This document shows, piece after piece, positions 1 to 9,625 of a stretch of 64,000 nt of DNA (its first letter is position 1; each line of letters starts with the position of its first letter). This stretch comes from Pegea sp. RAD2-039 (lineage: Eukaryota; Chordata; Thaliacea; Salpida; Salpidae): NCBI GenBank assembly GCA_034620365.1, contig JAQGEQ010000131.1:62001-126000 (forward strand). The letters are read 5' to 3'. Made by a program: the position numbers and the translations under genes. The notes under the pieces were generated by a model, which was given only the letters and a program-made list of their open reading frames with translations, was not told the origin of the DNA and did no database searches.

Positions 1-404
1 GTTTTATAGATTACACAAACACCGCCGCCTCTATCAAACAGTCTATCACAGCGCAAAGCACGAAAAAGATCACTGTCGTCCTGAAAGGAGTCAGGATAAA
101 AGGGTTTCAACCAAGTTTCGGTAATGAAAACAAATGTAAAATCTTGAGAAAGCAAAAGAGCTTTCAATTCGAAAATTTTGTTAACGATTGACCGTGCGTT
201 GAAAAACATACCTAATATAATAGAAAAATTGTCTTTTTGACACTTGTAAGATTTGGTGGTAGGCTTCCGTGTACTGGTATCTTGGGCTGGAAGCATAGTA
301 TTAATAATTTTGTGCGAAGAGAGGTTGAATAAGGATGATGTGGGTCCAGTGGTTATTTTGCACTTCCGTTTTTTGAAAAGACCTTCACAATCTTTAAAGC
401 CCAT
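1..404 (-). CDS. LINE copy 1 ORF2 (endonuclease/RT), N-terminal part only
   Basis: The reading frame opens at the ATG whose complement is 402-404 and stays open to the window edge, about 134 codons. It matches the first part of the 1,015-residue ORF2 at 47,267-50,314. It contains the start of the APE-type endonuclease: the asparagine motif FFNARSIVNK and the glutamate motif ITETWL are both present. It overlaps the end of ORF1 by about 50 bases, as in the intact copy. An in-frame methionine about 36 codons downstream (MLPAQD) is an alternative start, nearer the folded domain. Whether the rest is intact cannot be seen. ORF1 of this copy is dead, so this is probably a relic. Confidence 0.75.
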   Translation of the reverse strand, partial: MGFKDCEGLFKKRKCKITTGPTSSLFNLSSHKIINTMLPAQDTSTRKPTTKSYKCQKDNFSIILGMFFNARSIVNKIFELKALLLSQDFTFVFITETWLKPFYPDSFQDDSDLFRALRCDRLFDRGGGVCVIYK

Positions 405-1347
405 GGTGAACCTCGAACTTTGTATTTGAAATCAGTTGGTTGCTCTTTCTGATTTCGGCTGTACGCCTCGTTTAGAAGACGCTTATTTTCTAAGCGATCA
501 TCTTCACACATATCATATGCTACTCTGACGCCCTGGAACTTTTCTTCCTGCTTAAGCTTATACAGCTTAGCAAGAAACTTACGTTTGTCCCATCTTTCCT
601 GAAAGGAGACGTTTAACGGTCTTTTATGATTTGATCTTTTTGCCCCGAGTCTGGTTATTGAAACTTTTGAAGCGTCCACAAAACCAAGGCTTTGAGTGCA
701 CATTTGATTAAAAGTCTTGATGTCATCGTCTCTATCAGTCTCAGAGACACCAAAGATGATGACATTGTTTTCTCTATCCTCCCGGTCCAGAGTAAGTTTT
801 TTGTGCGTGTCTGTAACCTTCTTGGCAAGAAGTTGCACCACGCTAGTATTTTTTAGGATCCAGAATTACCAACAACTGAGGCCCATGTGAGAGGCTTCTT
901 TGTGGAGGCATCCAGTTCATCCATAGATTTGGATAAGATAGAAATCTTTTCATTGTTTTTGGCAACATCGTTGCCAATTTCGGATTTAAATTTGGCCAAT
1001 TCAGTGGATATGGTGTTGCTGATGTTGGACAATAGGCTTTTATTAGTGTTAGACGAGGTAGTTGTTTTGTCCATAGATCTACATTTAATGCAGGACCAAG
1101 AAAATCCCACTTGCTGCATTTTATTATTTTCAAATATATCATAAAATTTTTTACTCACATCACTACAAGTAAGGTGAAACCTAGAGAGGCATTTGATGCA
1201 ATCTATTGCCAGATCTTCACCAAAGCAAATTTTGTTACAAGCTTGGCAATTGCCATTGCAAGCTTGTTTTGAAGAACTTGGTTTGCTTGGGTTTTTTGGA
1301 GCTTTTGACCGCAAGGTCCTGCCATTTGTATCTACCATAGTTTCCAT
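353..1347 (-). pseudogene. LINE copy 1 ORF1 (PHD-finger protein), broken
   Basis: The first half (1,347 down to 853) encodes a PHD-finger N terminus with the CxxC, FHxxC and CxxC pairs, then a heptad-like coiled-coil stretch, and ends at a TAA. The second half (841 down to 353) continues the same protein in another frame with the RENNVIIFG strand and the basic C-terminal domain. Compared with the intact ORF1 at 46,323-47,318, the break near 845-853 combines a G-to-T change that makes the stop with loss of one A from an A-run. One finger cysteine is also changed: GFSWSC where copy 3 has GFCWFC. It is a nucleic-acid-binding chaperone-type protein in origin and is not functional as read. Confidence 0.85.
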
Positions 1348-1537
1348 GATAGATTTTTAGTAACACCCACCAAAGTATAAAATTTATAAGTCAGATAAAT
1401 GTATGTGATATGTATGTAAATAAATATATAAATAAATATACGAAGTTAACTATATACAATAAATAATAATAAGTAAATATATAAATAAATACACCACAAA
1501 AGTTAATCACAACTTATTAGCAGTTATTCAAATAGAG
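1348..1537 (-). promoter_or_regulatory. LINE 5' UTR (copy 1)
   Basis: About 190 bases between the element's 5' end and the ORF1 ATG. It is AT-rich, with several TAAATA-type runs, and ends in GGTGTTACTAAAAATCTATC before ATG. The same sequence precedes ORF1 in copy 2 (22,953-23,092) and is missing from copy 3. In related LINEs an internal promoter lies in the 5' UTR. That role is inference here; no core motif is recognisable. Confidence 0.55.
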
Positions 1538-2292
1538 TATATAGAAATTGAAGATGATAAAAAGTCCAAATTGATTTCTAATCCAGATATAATCACAAAA
1601 AATATACAAATCATTTACTGAAAACAGTTTTATCAAAGCTTAAAAGTAATATCAGAATAAATTTGTTATTCTGATAACCTATAACCTTATTCAGAAACCT
1701 TATTCAAAAACATTAGCATAATGTTTCGAAACAAGTTTTCGAATTTCTAATCAAAGATTAATTGCTCTAATCTAGCATTGCAGAAGCTACCAGAATGCTA
1801 CCTAAAATATTTCTTATCTTGTTAAGCTTTCCATCTATTTTACAAAACTACTTCTTAAACATGTCTTTAATATTTCTTTATCCATTAGTTATGCATATTC
1901 TTATTAAAAAAGTTTTTTTAGGTCCTAATACAGCAAATGAAAAAACTCTCCTAAGCTGACGACGAACTCTTCCTATTTATAGCTTCTGTTTTATTTCAAC
2001 AATAAACAATTTGATAAAACTTTTAATTCCTCATTTACACAAAAATTTATTTTTCTAATGTAAATTAAATTTTTTAGTGCTTATTCAGCCAATCTACAAT
2101 ATTCATTTGATTCAACTACTTAAGCTACAAACAAACTTTTAAGCTTGTTAATAAATAATATTAATAATATTATATATATATATTTCTAGAATAGTCTAGA
2201 AATAAATATTTGTATAAGCTTTTCTCTAGTAAAATTGTACTAATAAGAATATTTATTCGAATATAAATACAATTTTCAATAAAAAAAACTTA
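1538..2292. other. AT-rich intergenic DNA between LINE copy 1 and the HP1-like gene
   Basis: No reading frame, RNA gene or strong repeat is visible. A short TA run lies near 2,165-2,185. Because the HP1-like gene reads leftward, the right part of this stretch is its presumed 3' flank. Confidence 0.5.
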
Positions 2293-2298
2293 TTTATT
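2293..2298 (-). terminator. Candidate poly(A) signal of the HP1-like gene
   Basis: The minus strand reads AATAAA about 61 bases past the TAG stop of the HP1-like gene at 2,359. The distance suits a short 3' UTR. AATAAA is common by chance in DNA this AT-rich, so the assignment depends on position only. Confidence 0.35.
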
Positions 2299-2358
2299 CA
2301 CAATTTTTAAAAAAAGTTCCATTTTGATGTTTAACAATAAAAGTTACAATCAAAAGCT

Positions 2359-3188
2359 CTAACCAAAACAAAGTCTTTCTTCATAATATTTGATGACTAA
2401 ATCAGGAAAAAACAACTTTGCTTCTTTGATTGGAACTATATACAAACCATTTGATTCATTGCTGAAGATTATGTAAAAAAATTAGATTTAAAATTTGTAA
2501 AAACAATAACAAACCAAGAAAATAGCATATCAGTGATTGTATTCTTATCCCCAACCATAGATTCAATCTGCATAACTGAAAGATTTTCAGGAAAAACTCT
2601 CCCATTTTCACCTGGCTCATAAACTATAAACTCAGCTTCATCAAGGACAGATTTTAGAGATCTGTAACAAGTTTAGTAAATATGATTTCATTTTATAAAA
2701 AGAACAATGGTAGATCCATAATTTATAATCTGGAATATATAAATGTTTTTATAATATTTTCTCAATTTTTACTTTTTATTTATCTTTTTTGTTTTTTCAG
2801 AAAGTTTGCCAGAATTAGATTCTGAGAATTTTTCTTTTTTAGCTTTTTTCAACTTCTTAGATGAATGTTCTTTTTTTGAAGTGTTAGCTGCAAACTAAAT
2901 GTAATATATTTAAATAATAACAATTATATACAAAGTAAAATAAGAAACATTTAAAATTATATTTTGAAAAATTTAATTTTAATACTTATAATTTATGAAT
3001 ATTTTAAAATCTATTAAAAAGAATCAAATATTATTGTTCATCTTAAAAATAAGTAGACTAGAAAAATTAAAAAACTACGTTAAAATAAAAGATACCTTCA
3101 AAAATAAAGTCCTTGGCCTTAAGTTTCTCATAATAAATAGTTAAACTTGTAGAAAGTAACCAAATATTAAAAGCTTCATGAAAATTGT
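2359..3188 (-). CDS. HP1/chromobox-like protein, 3' exons (spliced, partial)
   Basis: I read four minus-strand exons: about 3,188-3,096 (upstream limit uncertain), 2,887-2,773, 2,661-2,515 and 2,461-2,359 (TAG). Donors are GAAG/GTATCT, AAAAA/GTAAAA and TTG/GTTTGT; acceptors are TTTGCAG, TTACAG and CTTCAG. Introns are 208, 111 and 53 nt. Coding phase is kept at all three junctions. The first exon may be the end of a chromodomain (FNIW...YYEKLKAKD). The second is a lysine/serine-rich hinge (KKLKKAKKEK). The last two resemble a chromo-shadow domain, ending FFPDLVIKYYEERLCFG, close to the FYEERLTW end of HP1 proteins. Known HP1 proteins bind methylated H3K9 through the chromodomain and PxVxL partners through the shadow domain. 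The N-terminal exons were not found. A retained or decaying paralog is possible. Confidence 0.62.
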
Positions 3189-3687
3189 ATAGAACACTAG
3201 TTGTGACATAAATATTAAATAAACTTAACCAACTAATACTATTTGTACAAATATGGCTTTTTATTATAAAAACAAAATGCATAAAAATGTTTTTTACAAG
3301 TTTAAATTATATGTTTATGAATGTTTATATAAACATATCAAATTTTCACTTTACTATTTTTTTGCGAATGAAAATAATTAATTGTTAATATAGAAAAAAA
3401 AACTAATCGAATGTCAAAATTCAGAATATTTCTTCTCTTTAAAATTTTTAAACAAACCTTTAAGTTTTTTATTAAGGTAGCGAATGAATATTCTTTATTC
3501 CTAAATTACAAAAAAATATTTTTAGGATAATTTTGTTCTGCTGATTTAGTATTTTCACTGCAATTCACAACATCATGAGTAAATTAACCAGTAAGCCTGA
3601 AACATCTTCTCCTTATTCCATTAAAAGATCTATCCATTATATGATAGAACCTGTTTTGCAAATCATTAAATCCACATTATCTTCTAG
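3189..3687. other. Unassigned DNA upstream of the HP1-like exons
   Basis: This should hold introns or earlier exons of the HP1-like gene, but I could not recognise the first half of a chromodomain. A possible 43-nt minus-strand exon (about 3,465-3,507), bounded by TAATTTAG and AAAG/GTTTGT, is too weak to call. On the plus strand a 58-codon frame opens at 3,575, but its last third lies in the repeat starting near 3,688. Confidence 0.3.
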
Positions 3688-5071
3688 TTACATGTCTTCT
3701 GTTATCCCTCAGATACATACTTTTTTGTTTTTAGTTAAGTGGAATTACTAATAATGATTATAATTATGTTATGATTGTCTAATATATTTCTATAATGCCA
3801 TGACTGAAAATGGAAAGTACCTTGGCAATAATTATTTTTAGTCTTAATTTTCTCATGGCTGAATTTAATTAAGTAAAAATTAACTAAAAAGGAAGATAAT
3901 AACGTTCCACTTTAACTATATTTCAGAACTAAATTTGAAAATCTTAATCAAAGAAATTTATATAATACAATACTTTTATAAAGAGTTAACACAATGTTTA
4001 AATAGTAAGTAATTATACATTATTTTGGTAAAACAATTTATAATTTAATAATAGTTTTATCCCACAAAAATTTCTTTCAAATTTAAAAAAAATGATTGAT
4101 AATTTTGTTTGATCTTTCGTAATCAAAAATTAATTATGTAATCTTTTCATTACCAAAGGTTTTAAGAAATAAACAACTTTCTGTTTATTTTCCTTTTTAC
4201 TGTTCAAAATATCCCCTAAAAACAATCTTCATAAGTTTTCAACATACTTGGTTTTTTTACTTTCATGTTATAATTTATCTTATAGAAAATTATTTGTTTT
4301 GATTTTTAATTGTAAAGATTTTACTTTAAGAAAGTTTTTATAAGATTTTTTTTTTATAATGTGAGAAGATTAGAAAATAAAAGTTCATATTTAAATGTAT
4401 TTAAAATTTTTTTCATATTTTTCTATAGTTTGAGTTGTTTTTGTCATTATTGTTTCAGAAATAAATTTTTGTAAACTTTGAATGATCACTTAGATGATCT
4501 ATGCGTTGTTAAGAAAATAATGTTATTTATTATTTTTTTAGTATAAACCAGAAGCTACACTAACACAAAAGCATTTCTATCGTAAATTGTCTATAATTAT
4601 TTTTTTCCATCAAAGTATGTTTTGGATTTCAATGTAAAACCAATTAATTATAAAAAGAAAACTTTGAAAAGCTATTTATGATATTAAAATTTTGAAATAT
4701 AAGCAATCATAACAAAACTGTCATACAACTACTTATAATGAGTAAAAATCAATTTTTTAGAAGTCTATTACACAACTCTTTTTCAGAAAACTTTGATTTT
4801 TAACTTTATTCTATATATTTTGATAAAGTAAGTCTTATATTCTTGAAAATTCTCATTTTTATAAGAATTGCTCTTAGGTTTAAAATAAAATAATGTTTAA
4901 TTTTTTTTGTTAAATTACAAACACACTTTTTAACATATCAACAATTATATTGTTATAAACAAAATTATCTGTTATAGCTGTCACCAATATTTGACAAAAC
5001 TAGTTAGATTAGAATAAAAATATCTCGTTTCGAAAACAAATGATTGTTTTATTTGGGGAAAGTTTAGTCTA

Positions 5072-5280
5072 TTTGAAAGAAATCATACTGGTGAGAAGAC
5101 ATATAAATTTACTATGTGGAAGAATATTCACTAATAATTTAATTATGAAAAATTTTAAACTTTAACTTTTAACTCATGAAAGAACACTTAAAGACAACTA
5201 ACTGTTCAAATGTTTGTGGAAAATATTTATTTTAAATTTCAGTCTTATTTCTCATGAAAGAACTCATACAGACGATAATT
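5072..5280 (+). pseudogene. C2H2 zinc-finger relic (copy E)
   Basis: The plus strand reads FERNHTGEKTY, the end of one finger and its linker. It is followed by a frame-broken finger (TMWKNIH, restorable to a CGxKF pattern only with an indel) and a third remnant with VCGKY and SHERTHTD-like residues. Several stops interrupt it. It resembles the N-terminal region of the zinc-finger genes at 10.4, 31.8 and 61 kb but is much more decayed. It has no coding capacity. Confidence 0.6.
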
Positions 5281-6009
5281 AGGAATATTTAAAGAAGGTT
5301 ATTACAAAAGATATAAAAAGCTTAGTTTAAAAGATTGCAAAAATTTGTAATGTAATACCTAATAAAGTAGGAAACATAAACGAGACCGAAAGAAAGAATT
5401 ATGTCATCGAAAGATGTCATCAATTTGTTGTTGCTTTTCAAAAAATCATTGGCTGGAAAAGCTGTAAAAAGGATTAAGACAAATATTTTCGGGATCTTAA
5501 AGAATATCAGGCGTTCGTTAGCTTTAAAACGTAAACGTTTATCATTTTAGTAACTAAAATTATCTGTTTAAACTTTTATCTTATGATAGTTTCTGCTTAC
5601 TTATATACTTCTTCATATTTAATAATGTTTGAAAACTAAAAAAAATGAAAATATGTATTATTTAATAACAATTTGAAAAAACATAAAAATTTATTTTTTA
5701 CTTTAATTGTAATTTTTCAAATAAGTTTGTAATATATTTTATTCCTGTTGTAAGCTTTTGAATCAGTCATTTTTACTTCAGTAATTTTTTTTCAATCTCT
5801 AAGATAATAAATTCTTACTTTTTCAAAAGTTTTATAATTTTTTATGGTGCTTTCATGAAACTCTGCAGATCTTTTTAATCTGCTTAAGTTTAACAGATAA
5901 TAAACAATTAACCAAATTCTGTGGAAAAATTTATCTATGTGACTACTTGTGTCATTTCAGAATGCGTTTCTGCATTAGATGATCAGATGATGTAACATAA
6001 CAATATTTG
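5281..6009. other. Non-coding part of repeat copy E
   Basis: It matches 20,880-21,430 after a gap (for example around ATCATTGGCTGG). A short duplicated GATGTCATC motif lies near 5,402-5,425. No gene is seen. Confidence 0.45.
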
Positions 6010-6380
6010 ATTTGATTAGGTACTTATACGTTGAGATAAAGTTATTTCTAGGAAGTGATTTGTATATTATATATCTATTATATATTGTGGTTGGTGAAAG
6101 TAAAAATTTCTATAAAACTATGGTGGATACACATAAAACTACCAAGACCTAACGATCGAATATAAAGAAAAATTCTGACAAACAAACTTCATCAAAGCAA
6201 GATTGCAATGGCAGTTGCCAATCCTGCAATAAAATTTGCTCTGGTGAAGATCCGGTAATAAAATACTTTAAATATCTCTCCTGCTTTCATCTGAACTTTC
6301 CTGCTTTGACCATTAAATTGTTTGTAATTTGGTGTTGCCACAAAACCACTGGTTGCGTCATCATCAATATAAAATCATAA
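6010..6380 (+). pseudogene. LINE family A 5' UTR and broken PHD ORF1 (copy E)
   Basis: A 5' UTR with the block GATAAAGTTATTTCTAGGAA leads to an ATG at 6,120. The frame (86 codons to a TAA at 6,378-6,380) has an internal TAA at codon 11. It encodes SSKQDCNGSCQSCNKICSGED, clearly the PHD start of LINE ORF1, but the second zinc pair (DCIKC in LINE copy 3) reads KYFKY and the FHxxC cysteine is lost. It ends in a short C-terminal piece next to the TGACGTCA block. It is a separate, older family from the 46-kb LINE. It is dead. Confidence 0.65.
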
Positions 6381-6698
6381 ACGTCTAACTCACAAACTTA
6401 TCATGACGTCATCAGCATCATGTAGTTAAACAATGTTGAAAGCAACAACGAACTCGCCAGTTCAAGAGTTGATGACGTCACTACAAGCAACCATATCAAG
6501 AAATCAAAGGACTTCATTTCCACAAATGATTTTCTCAGAAAACAAAGATCAGGTGACTTCATAGTAAAAACCAAATTTAGTGACGTCATCATTACTTTCA
6601 GAGTGGGTTGAGTACATGATGCTGATGACGTCATGATCAGTTTGTGAGTTTGTGGTTGAATATTGATGATGACGTTACCAGTGGTTTTGTGACGTCTC
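6341..6698. repeat. Foldback with about 85-bp inverted arms
   Basis: Left arm 6,341-6,424 and right arm 6,610-6,698 are inverted copies with a few mismatches. Both read CACAAAACCACTGG, then a CACAAACT block, then ATGACGTCATCAGCATCATG. The 185-base interior holds the segment that is inverted relative to copy F. Only the left arm exists in copy F (21,772-21,855). Such arms could extrude a cruciform. The structure may be a mobile foldback element or the scar of an inversion. Confidence 0.7.
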
Positions 6699-6872
6699 AA
6701 ATCGCAAACACCTTTTTACTCATAGATTTTGACAAAATATTAAAATGAAGTCATCATCATCTTGTGACGTCATCATCACACGTCAATGTCTTTTCTCAAT
6801 ATTTTGATCTTTTCATGATCTTCTTCTTTTCCTTTCTCATAGCAACATCCAACAAGTAAGTGTGTGACGTCA
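6404..6872. repeat. Cluster of six perfect TGACGTCA palindromes (copy E)
   Basis: Perfect TGACGTCA occurs at 6,404, 6,473, 6,581, 6,626, 6,765 and 6,865, usually inside GATGACGTCATC-like contexts, with several one-mismatch forms between. TGACGTCA is the full cAMP-response element bound by CREB/ATF-type bZIP dimers. At about 25 % G+C only about 0.3 copies would be expected in all 64 kb. Whether a factor binds here is unknown; the sites may be a by-product of repeat structure. Confidence 0.75.
6700..6830 (-). pseudogene. Possible inverted ORF1 coiled-coil fragments
   Basis: On the minus strand two short stretches read EKIKILRKDID (about 6,790-6,825) and NILSKSM (about 6,724-6,744). Both resemble the EKISILSKSMDEL segment that follows the PHD finger in intact LINE ORF1. 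They lie downstream of the plus-strand PHD relic but in the opposite orientation, among TGACGTCA sites. The matches are short and could be chance. Confidence 0.3.
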
Positions 6873-7120
6873 TCACATCAAAATTATTTCATCATTTATT
6901 GTACAAGTTGAGGATTGATGAAGAGTAGATTATGTCTCCAATCGATTGTTCATTATTCTTTCTACAATTAAAAAAGTGATCTTTAGCTGTAAGGTATCTT
7001 TTGTGATCAGCATCATCATTGTCACTATTCCTACATTTTTGCATTATCTTCTTCTTTATTTTATTCAGCTTTATAACGTCGCATTAGTCCTCCTGTTTCG
7101 TTGATGTCATTATTGAATAA

Positions 7121-8252
7121 TTATTATTACTAGCTTTCGAAATATATTTGATAGAAAAAAGTTTAAATAACATGAAATGACAAAAGAAAATAAGACAATT
7201 CAAATAAAATTATCACTAATAACCAATATTAAAAATTAACAAATCAAAGATGATAAAAACTTTCTACTTTGGATAGTTTCAGTAGAAATGAGTTTTAAAA
7301 ACAACTTTACAAAACATTATTTTAAAATTTTCATTTTCTGATAGTAACCAATATTAAAAATTAACAAATCAAAGATGATACTTTCTTCGATGGCATTAAT
7401 CAAAAAATAGAATAAAGTTAATTATTTCTACTTTTAATTTAATTTTGTTAATCAATATATATCTACAAATTGTTTAATTCAAAATCTTGCGCGTTTTCAA
7501 GAACTAATATGTCAAATGTTCCTTAAAAATTCTTTGACTATCATCTCTTTTGATCTAGTATTTGTCAAAACAGAGGTCAATTTTAATAATTACATTCTCC
7601 TTTATAAGGTTGGTTTGTTTAAAATTGTTAAAAATGTTTTCCTTTGACAAAAATGTTAAATTATTATTGTTTTTTTGCTTTTTAGTGCTTGTTTCTTTTT
7701 AGATTATAATTTTCAAAAAATTTTCAAAAGACAAGGTCGAGAGATGCTTTGAATATATTTTTGAATTCTGAATATTTTTAATCGAAACGTAGTGAAGTAT
7801 TGTAAAAACAAATCATTAAATTTAGTTTCTATTCGTTTTTAAAAATAGCTTTTAATTTAATGCAAAATAAACATTAATTTATTTTTTACAAAAAGTTTAT
7901 AGAAGACTAGAAATAACAAATTTTATAAAACAACTAATTGAAATAATAAATTTATTACAAAATTACAAATGGTAAGTTTTCATTGTAAAAGCTCGGCCGA
8001 AAACGGTGATATAGGATTTGCTATGAGTGATAATACTAAAAATAAAGTAAGAGAAAGTGAGACGCAAAGAAACTAATCGAACAACACACAGTGAAATGCA
8101 AGATAAAAAACAGTTCAAATTTCTCTCTTTTTTTGAAGCTAGTTTCTCTTCTCTCCTCTTCAGTTTATTTGGAAAAGAATCCACCGTTTAGAACAAGAAA
8201 ATATGATACATTTTATTTATTAAATACGTTGTGTTACTGAATATATTTTCAA
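7121..8252. other. AT-rich DNA without a recognised gene
   Basis: It contains the 36-bp direct repeat at 7,220/7,345. A 73-codon minus-strand frame (7,963-8,184) starts MDSFPNKLKRREEKLASKK but becomes a run of hydrophobic low-complexity residues, and I do not call it. GATCTAGTATTTGTCA at 7,553 recurs inside the small frame at 8,253-8,465. Confidence 0.4.
7220..7380. repeat. 36-bp perfect direct repeat, period 125
   Basis: The same 36 bases (starting TAACCAATATTAAAAATTAA and ending AAAGATGATA) occur at 7,220-7,255 and 7,345-7,380. The 89 bases between are not repeated. It may be a local tandem duplication that lost part of its unit. Confidence 0.8.
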
Positions 8253-8465
8253 ATGTTAACATTAATGACAACAGTTGAAAATAATATATTTGCTGAACAT
8301 CAATTTTTTGATAAAGTTAATCGACAGATTGTCGATTTCCAAATTAACAAATGTTACTGCGGAGGTTCACTAGCAGAGGAAAGTAGTGACAAATTCCAAC
8401 AATTAGTTCCCTGTTTTATGAAATTCTTTCGATCTAGTATTTGTCAGGAAGAAAGTATTTTTTAA
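8253..8465 (+). CDS. Small unrecognised open frame, 70 codons
   Basis: I do not recognise this protein. It runs from ATG at 8,253 to TAA at 8,463-8,465. It has a mixed composition, unlike the low-complexity noise frames nearby: an acidic/polar middle, a CYCGG motif and four cysteines in total. A second methionine is five codons in. Base composition is slightly less AT-rich than the flanks. No splice partners, domains or duplicated copies were found. It may be an exon, a relic or chance. Confidence 0.25.
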   Translation: MLTLMTTVENNIFAEHQFFDKVNRQIVDFQINKCYCGGSLAEESSDKFQQLVPCFMKFFRSSICQEESIF

Positions 8466-8860
8466 CTTTTATTTTTCTCTATTAGTTTCATTTTCTAAAA
8501 ACTGTGAGACATTTTTTTAATTCTGTGACATCAATCTTATAGAAGATTATATCTTACTTCTAGGTGCAAAATATGTTTTAATTAATAATTTTCAAGTAAT
8601 TCTTTAAAACTAAACATAAAAAAATTACTTTTTTTATGAAGCTAGTTGTATGAGTTTGAATAAAAACTTTTACAAATTTTAAAAAACAGAGTCTTTCAGG
8701 TTCAAAGTCTATCAGCTGGCCTATTTATTTAACAGATCTAAGAATACAAAAATTATAATTTTATTAAGTTTGAAAATAAAAATATAGTAGCGACGTCTTG
8801 TGGTTAGAAAATAAATAGAATTATGCAATTACATTTTACAATCACTTAAATGTATTCCTT

Positions 8861-9399
8861 ATGAGAACATGCAATATTGAAACAATCAAAAAAATATTTT
8901 TAAGTTCAATGATTTGAAAAATTGTTTAATTATTTTTTAACAACAAATTTTCTTCATGTTTAGATAGGACAATAGTTGAGAATGCTATAGACTTGCTTAA
9001 TAGCTTTTTTAGTTTTTTCCAAACTGTAAGCTTAGTTAAGAAAATAATCTGAAAACAATTTGTTCATATTTCTAAAGGTTTTATAATTCAATAAAAGACC
9101 TTATTAGCTAATTTTGATCAGCTTAAATCGTTTTAAAATATCTCGTCAACTTTTATGCCGCACTGCAAACGTTTCACTTTAATCAGTTCATTTTTTCAGA
9201 CTTTTTAGAAATTTCAGTTTTGTATCTGAAGAAGAATTACTTGAAACAAATAATTTAATTACTGAAATGTATCAATATTCATTTGCTTTTTGAAAAAACA
9301 ATTATCAACAAGCTAAGTTAACATTCAGCGGAAGTTAACATTGAACTTTTATTGTTAATAAAAATTTGTGTTCCTCGTTTATCTTTAAATGGCCTTTTT
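8861..9399. other. Non-coding left end of duplicon A
   Basis: 8,861-9,150 matches the reverse complement of 34,680-34,960 and so marks the duplicon. 9,150-9,399 has no partner that I could find. No gene is seen. Confidence 0.5.
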
Positions 9400-9625
9400 T
9401 GAATAATATGAGCAATATTGATGACGATGATGATGATGTCATCATTCTAACTGTTTGTCAGTGTATCAGTAGTTGGTTCAAAATTTGCTCTTACTTCTTT
9501 TCTATCAAAGCTGAATTAACAACATAATTTAACATTTTTTTTAAATCTCTAGCCTTCTGAAGCTTCTTCAAACTTCTACTTGATGACGTCACCACAAGTA
9601 ACTAAAGTAACTCCGTTGGACTTAT
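9400..9625 (-). mobile_element. Third, inverted fragment of the TGACGTCA element
   Basis: The reverse complement runs parallel to about 21,995-22,175. Shared blocks are GTTACTTGTnGTGACGTCATC, AGCTTTGATAGAAAAGA and ACTGATACACTGA. It carries one perfect TGACGTCA (9,584-9,591) and a (GAT)n-like end. The frame that is open in copy F (22,010-22,155) is broken here. It lies where duplicon A lacks sequence present in C and D, so it probably arrived by insertion with deletion. Confidence 0.65.

Larger units (their letters stand above)
1..1537 (-). mobile_element. CR1-like LINE copy 1, 5' part, cut by window edge
   Basis: Read on the minus strand this holds a 5' UTR (1,348-1,537), a broken ORF1 (353-1,347) and the start of ORF2 (1-404). 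It is closely similar to the elements at 22,953-27,240 and 46,317-50,482. The 5' end is placed near 1,537 because similarity to copy 2 stops there, in a stretch reading CTATTTGAATAACTGC on the minus strand. The element runs off the left edge, so its 3' end and tail are not visible. It is a decayed copy. The CR1 assignment rests on the PHD-type ORF1 together with the endonuclease/RT ORF2 seen in the complete copy. Confidence 0.9.
3688..7120 (+). repeat. Old composite repeat, copy E
   Basis: From the GTTACATGTCTTC motif onward this runs in parallel with 18,603-22,300, with many substitutions and indels. Anchor pairs are 3,690/18,605, 5,072/19,982, 6,036/21,461 and 6,404/21,831. It contains dead zinc fingers (5,072-5,280), the 5' end of a second PHD LINE family (6,010-6,380) and the TGACGTCA block. 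Copy F has about 500 bases more in the middle. The shared order of unrelated parts shows that one composite unit was duplicated. The part past 6,700 has no clear partner in F. Confidence 0.7.

Noticed and set aside
3067..3282. 71-codon minus-strand frame as a stand-alone gene
   Set aside because: Only its end looks meaningful, and that part is better explained as an exon of the HP1-like gene with a donor at 3,096.
6401..6700. 99-codon minus-strand frame across the TGACGTCA block
   Set aside because: It runs through inverted arms and palindromes, and its order is not kept in copy F.
7220..7380. CRISPR-like pair of repeats
   Set aside because: Only two repeats, 89-base spacer, eukaryotic context, no cas genes.
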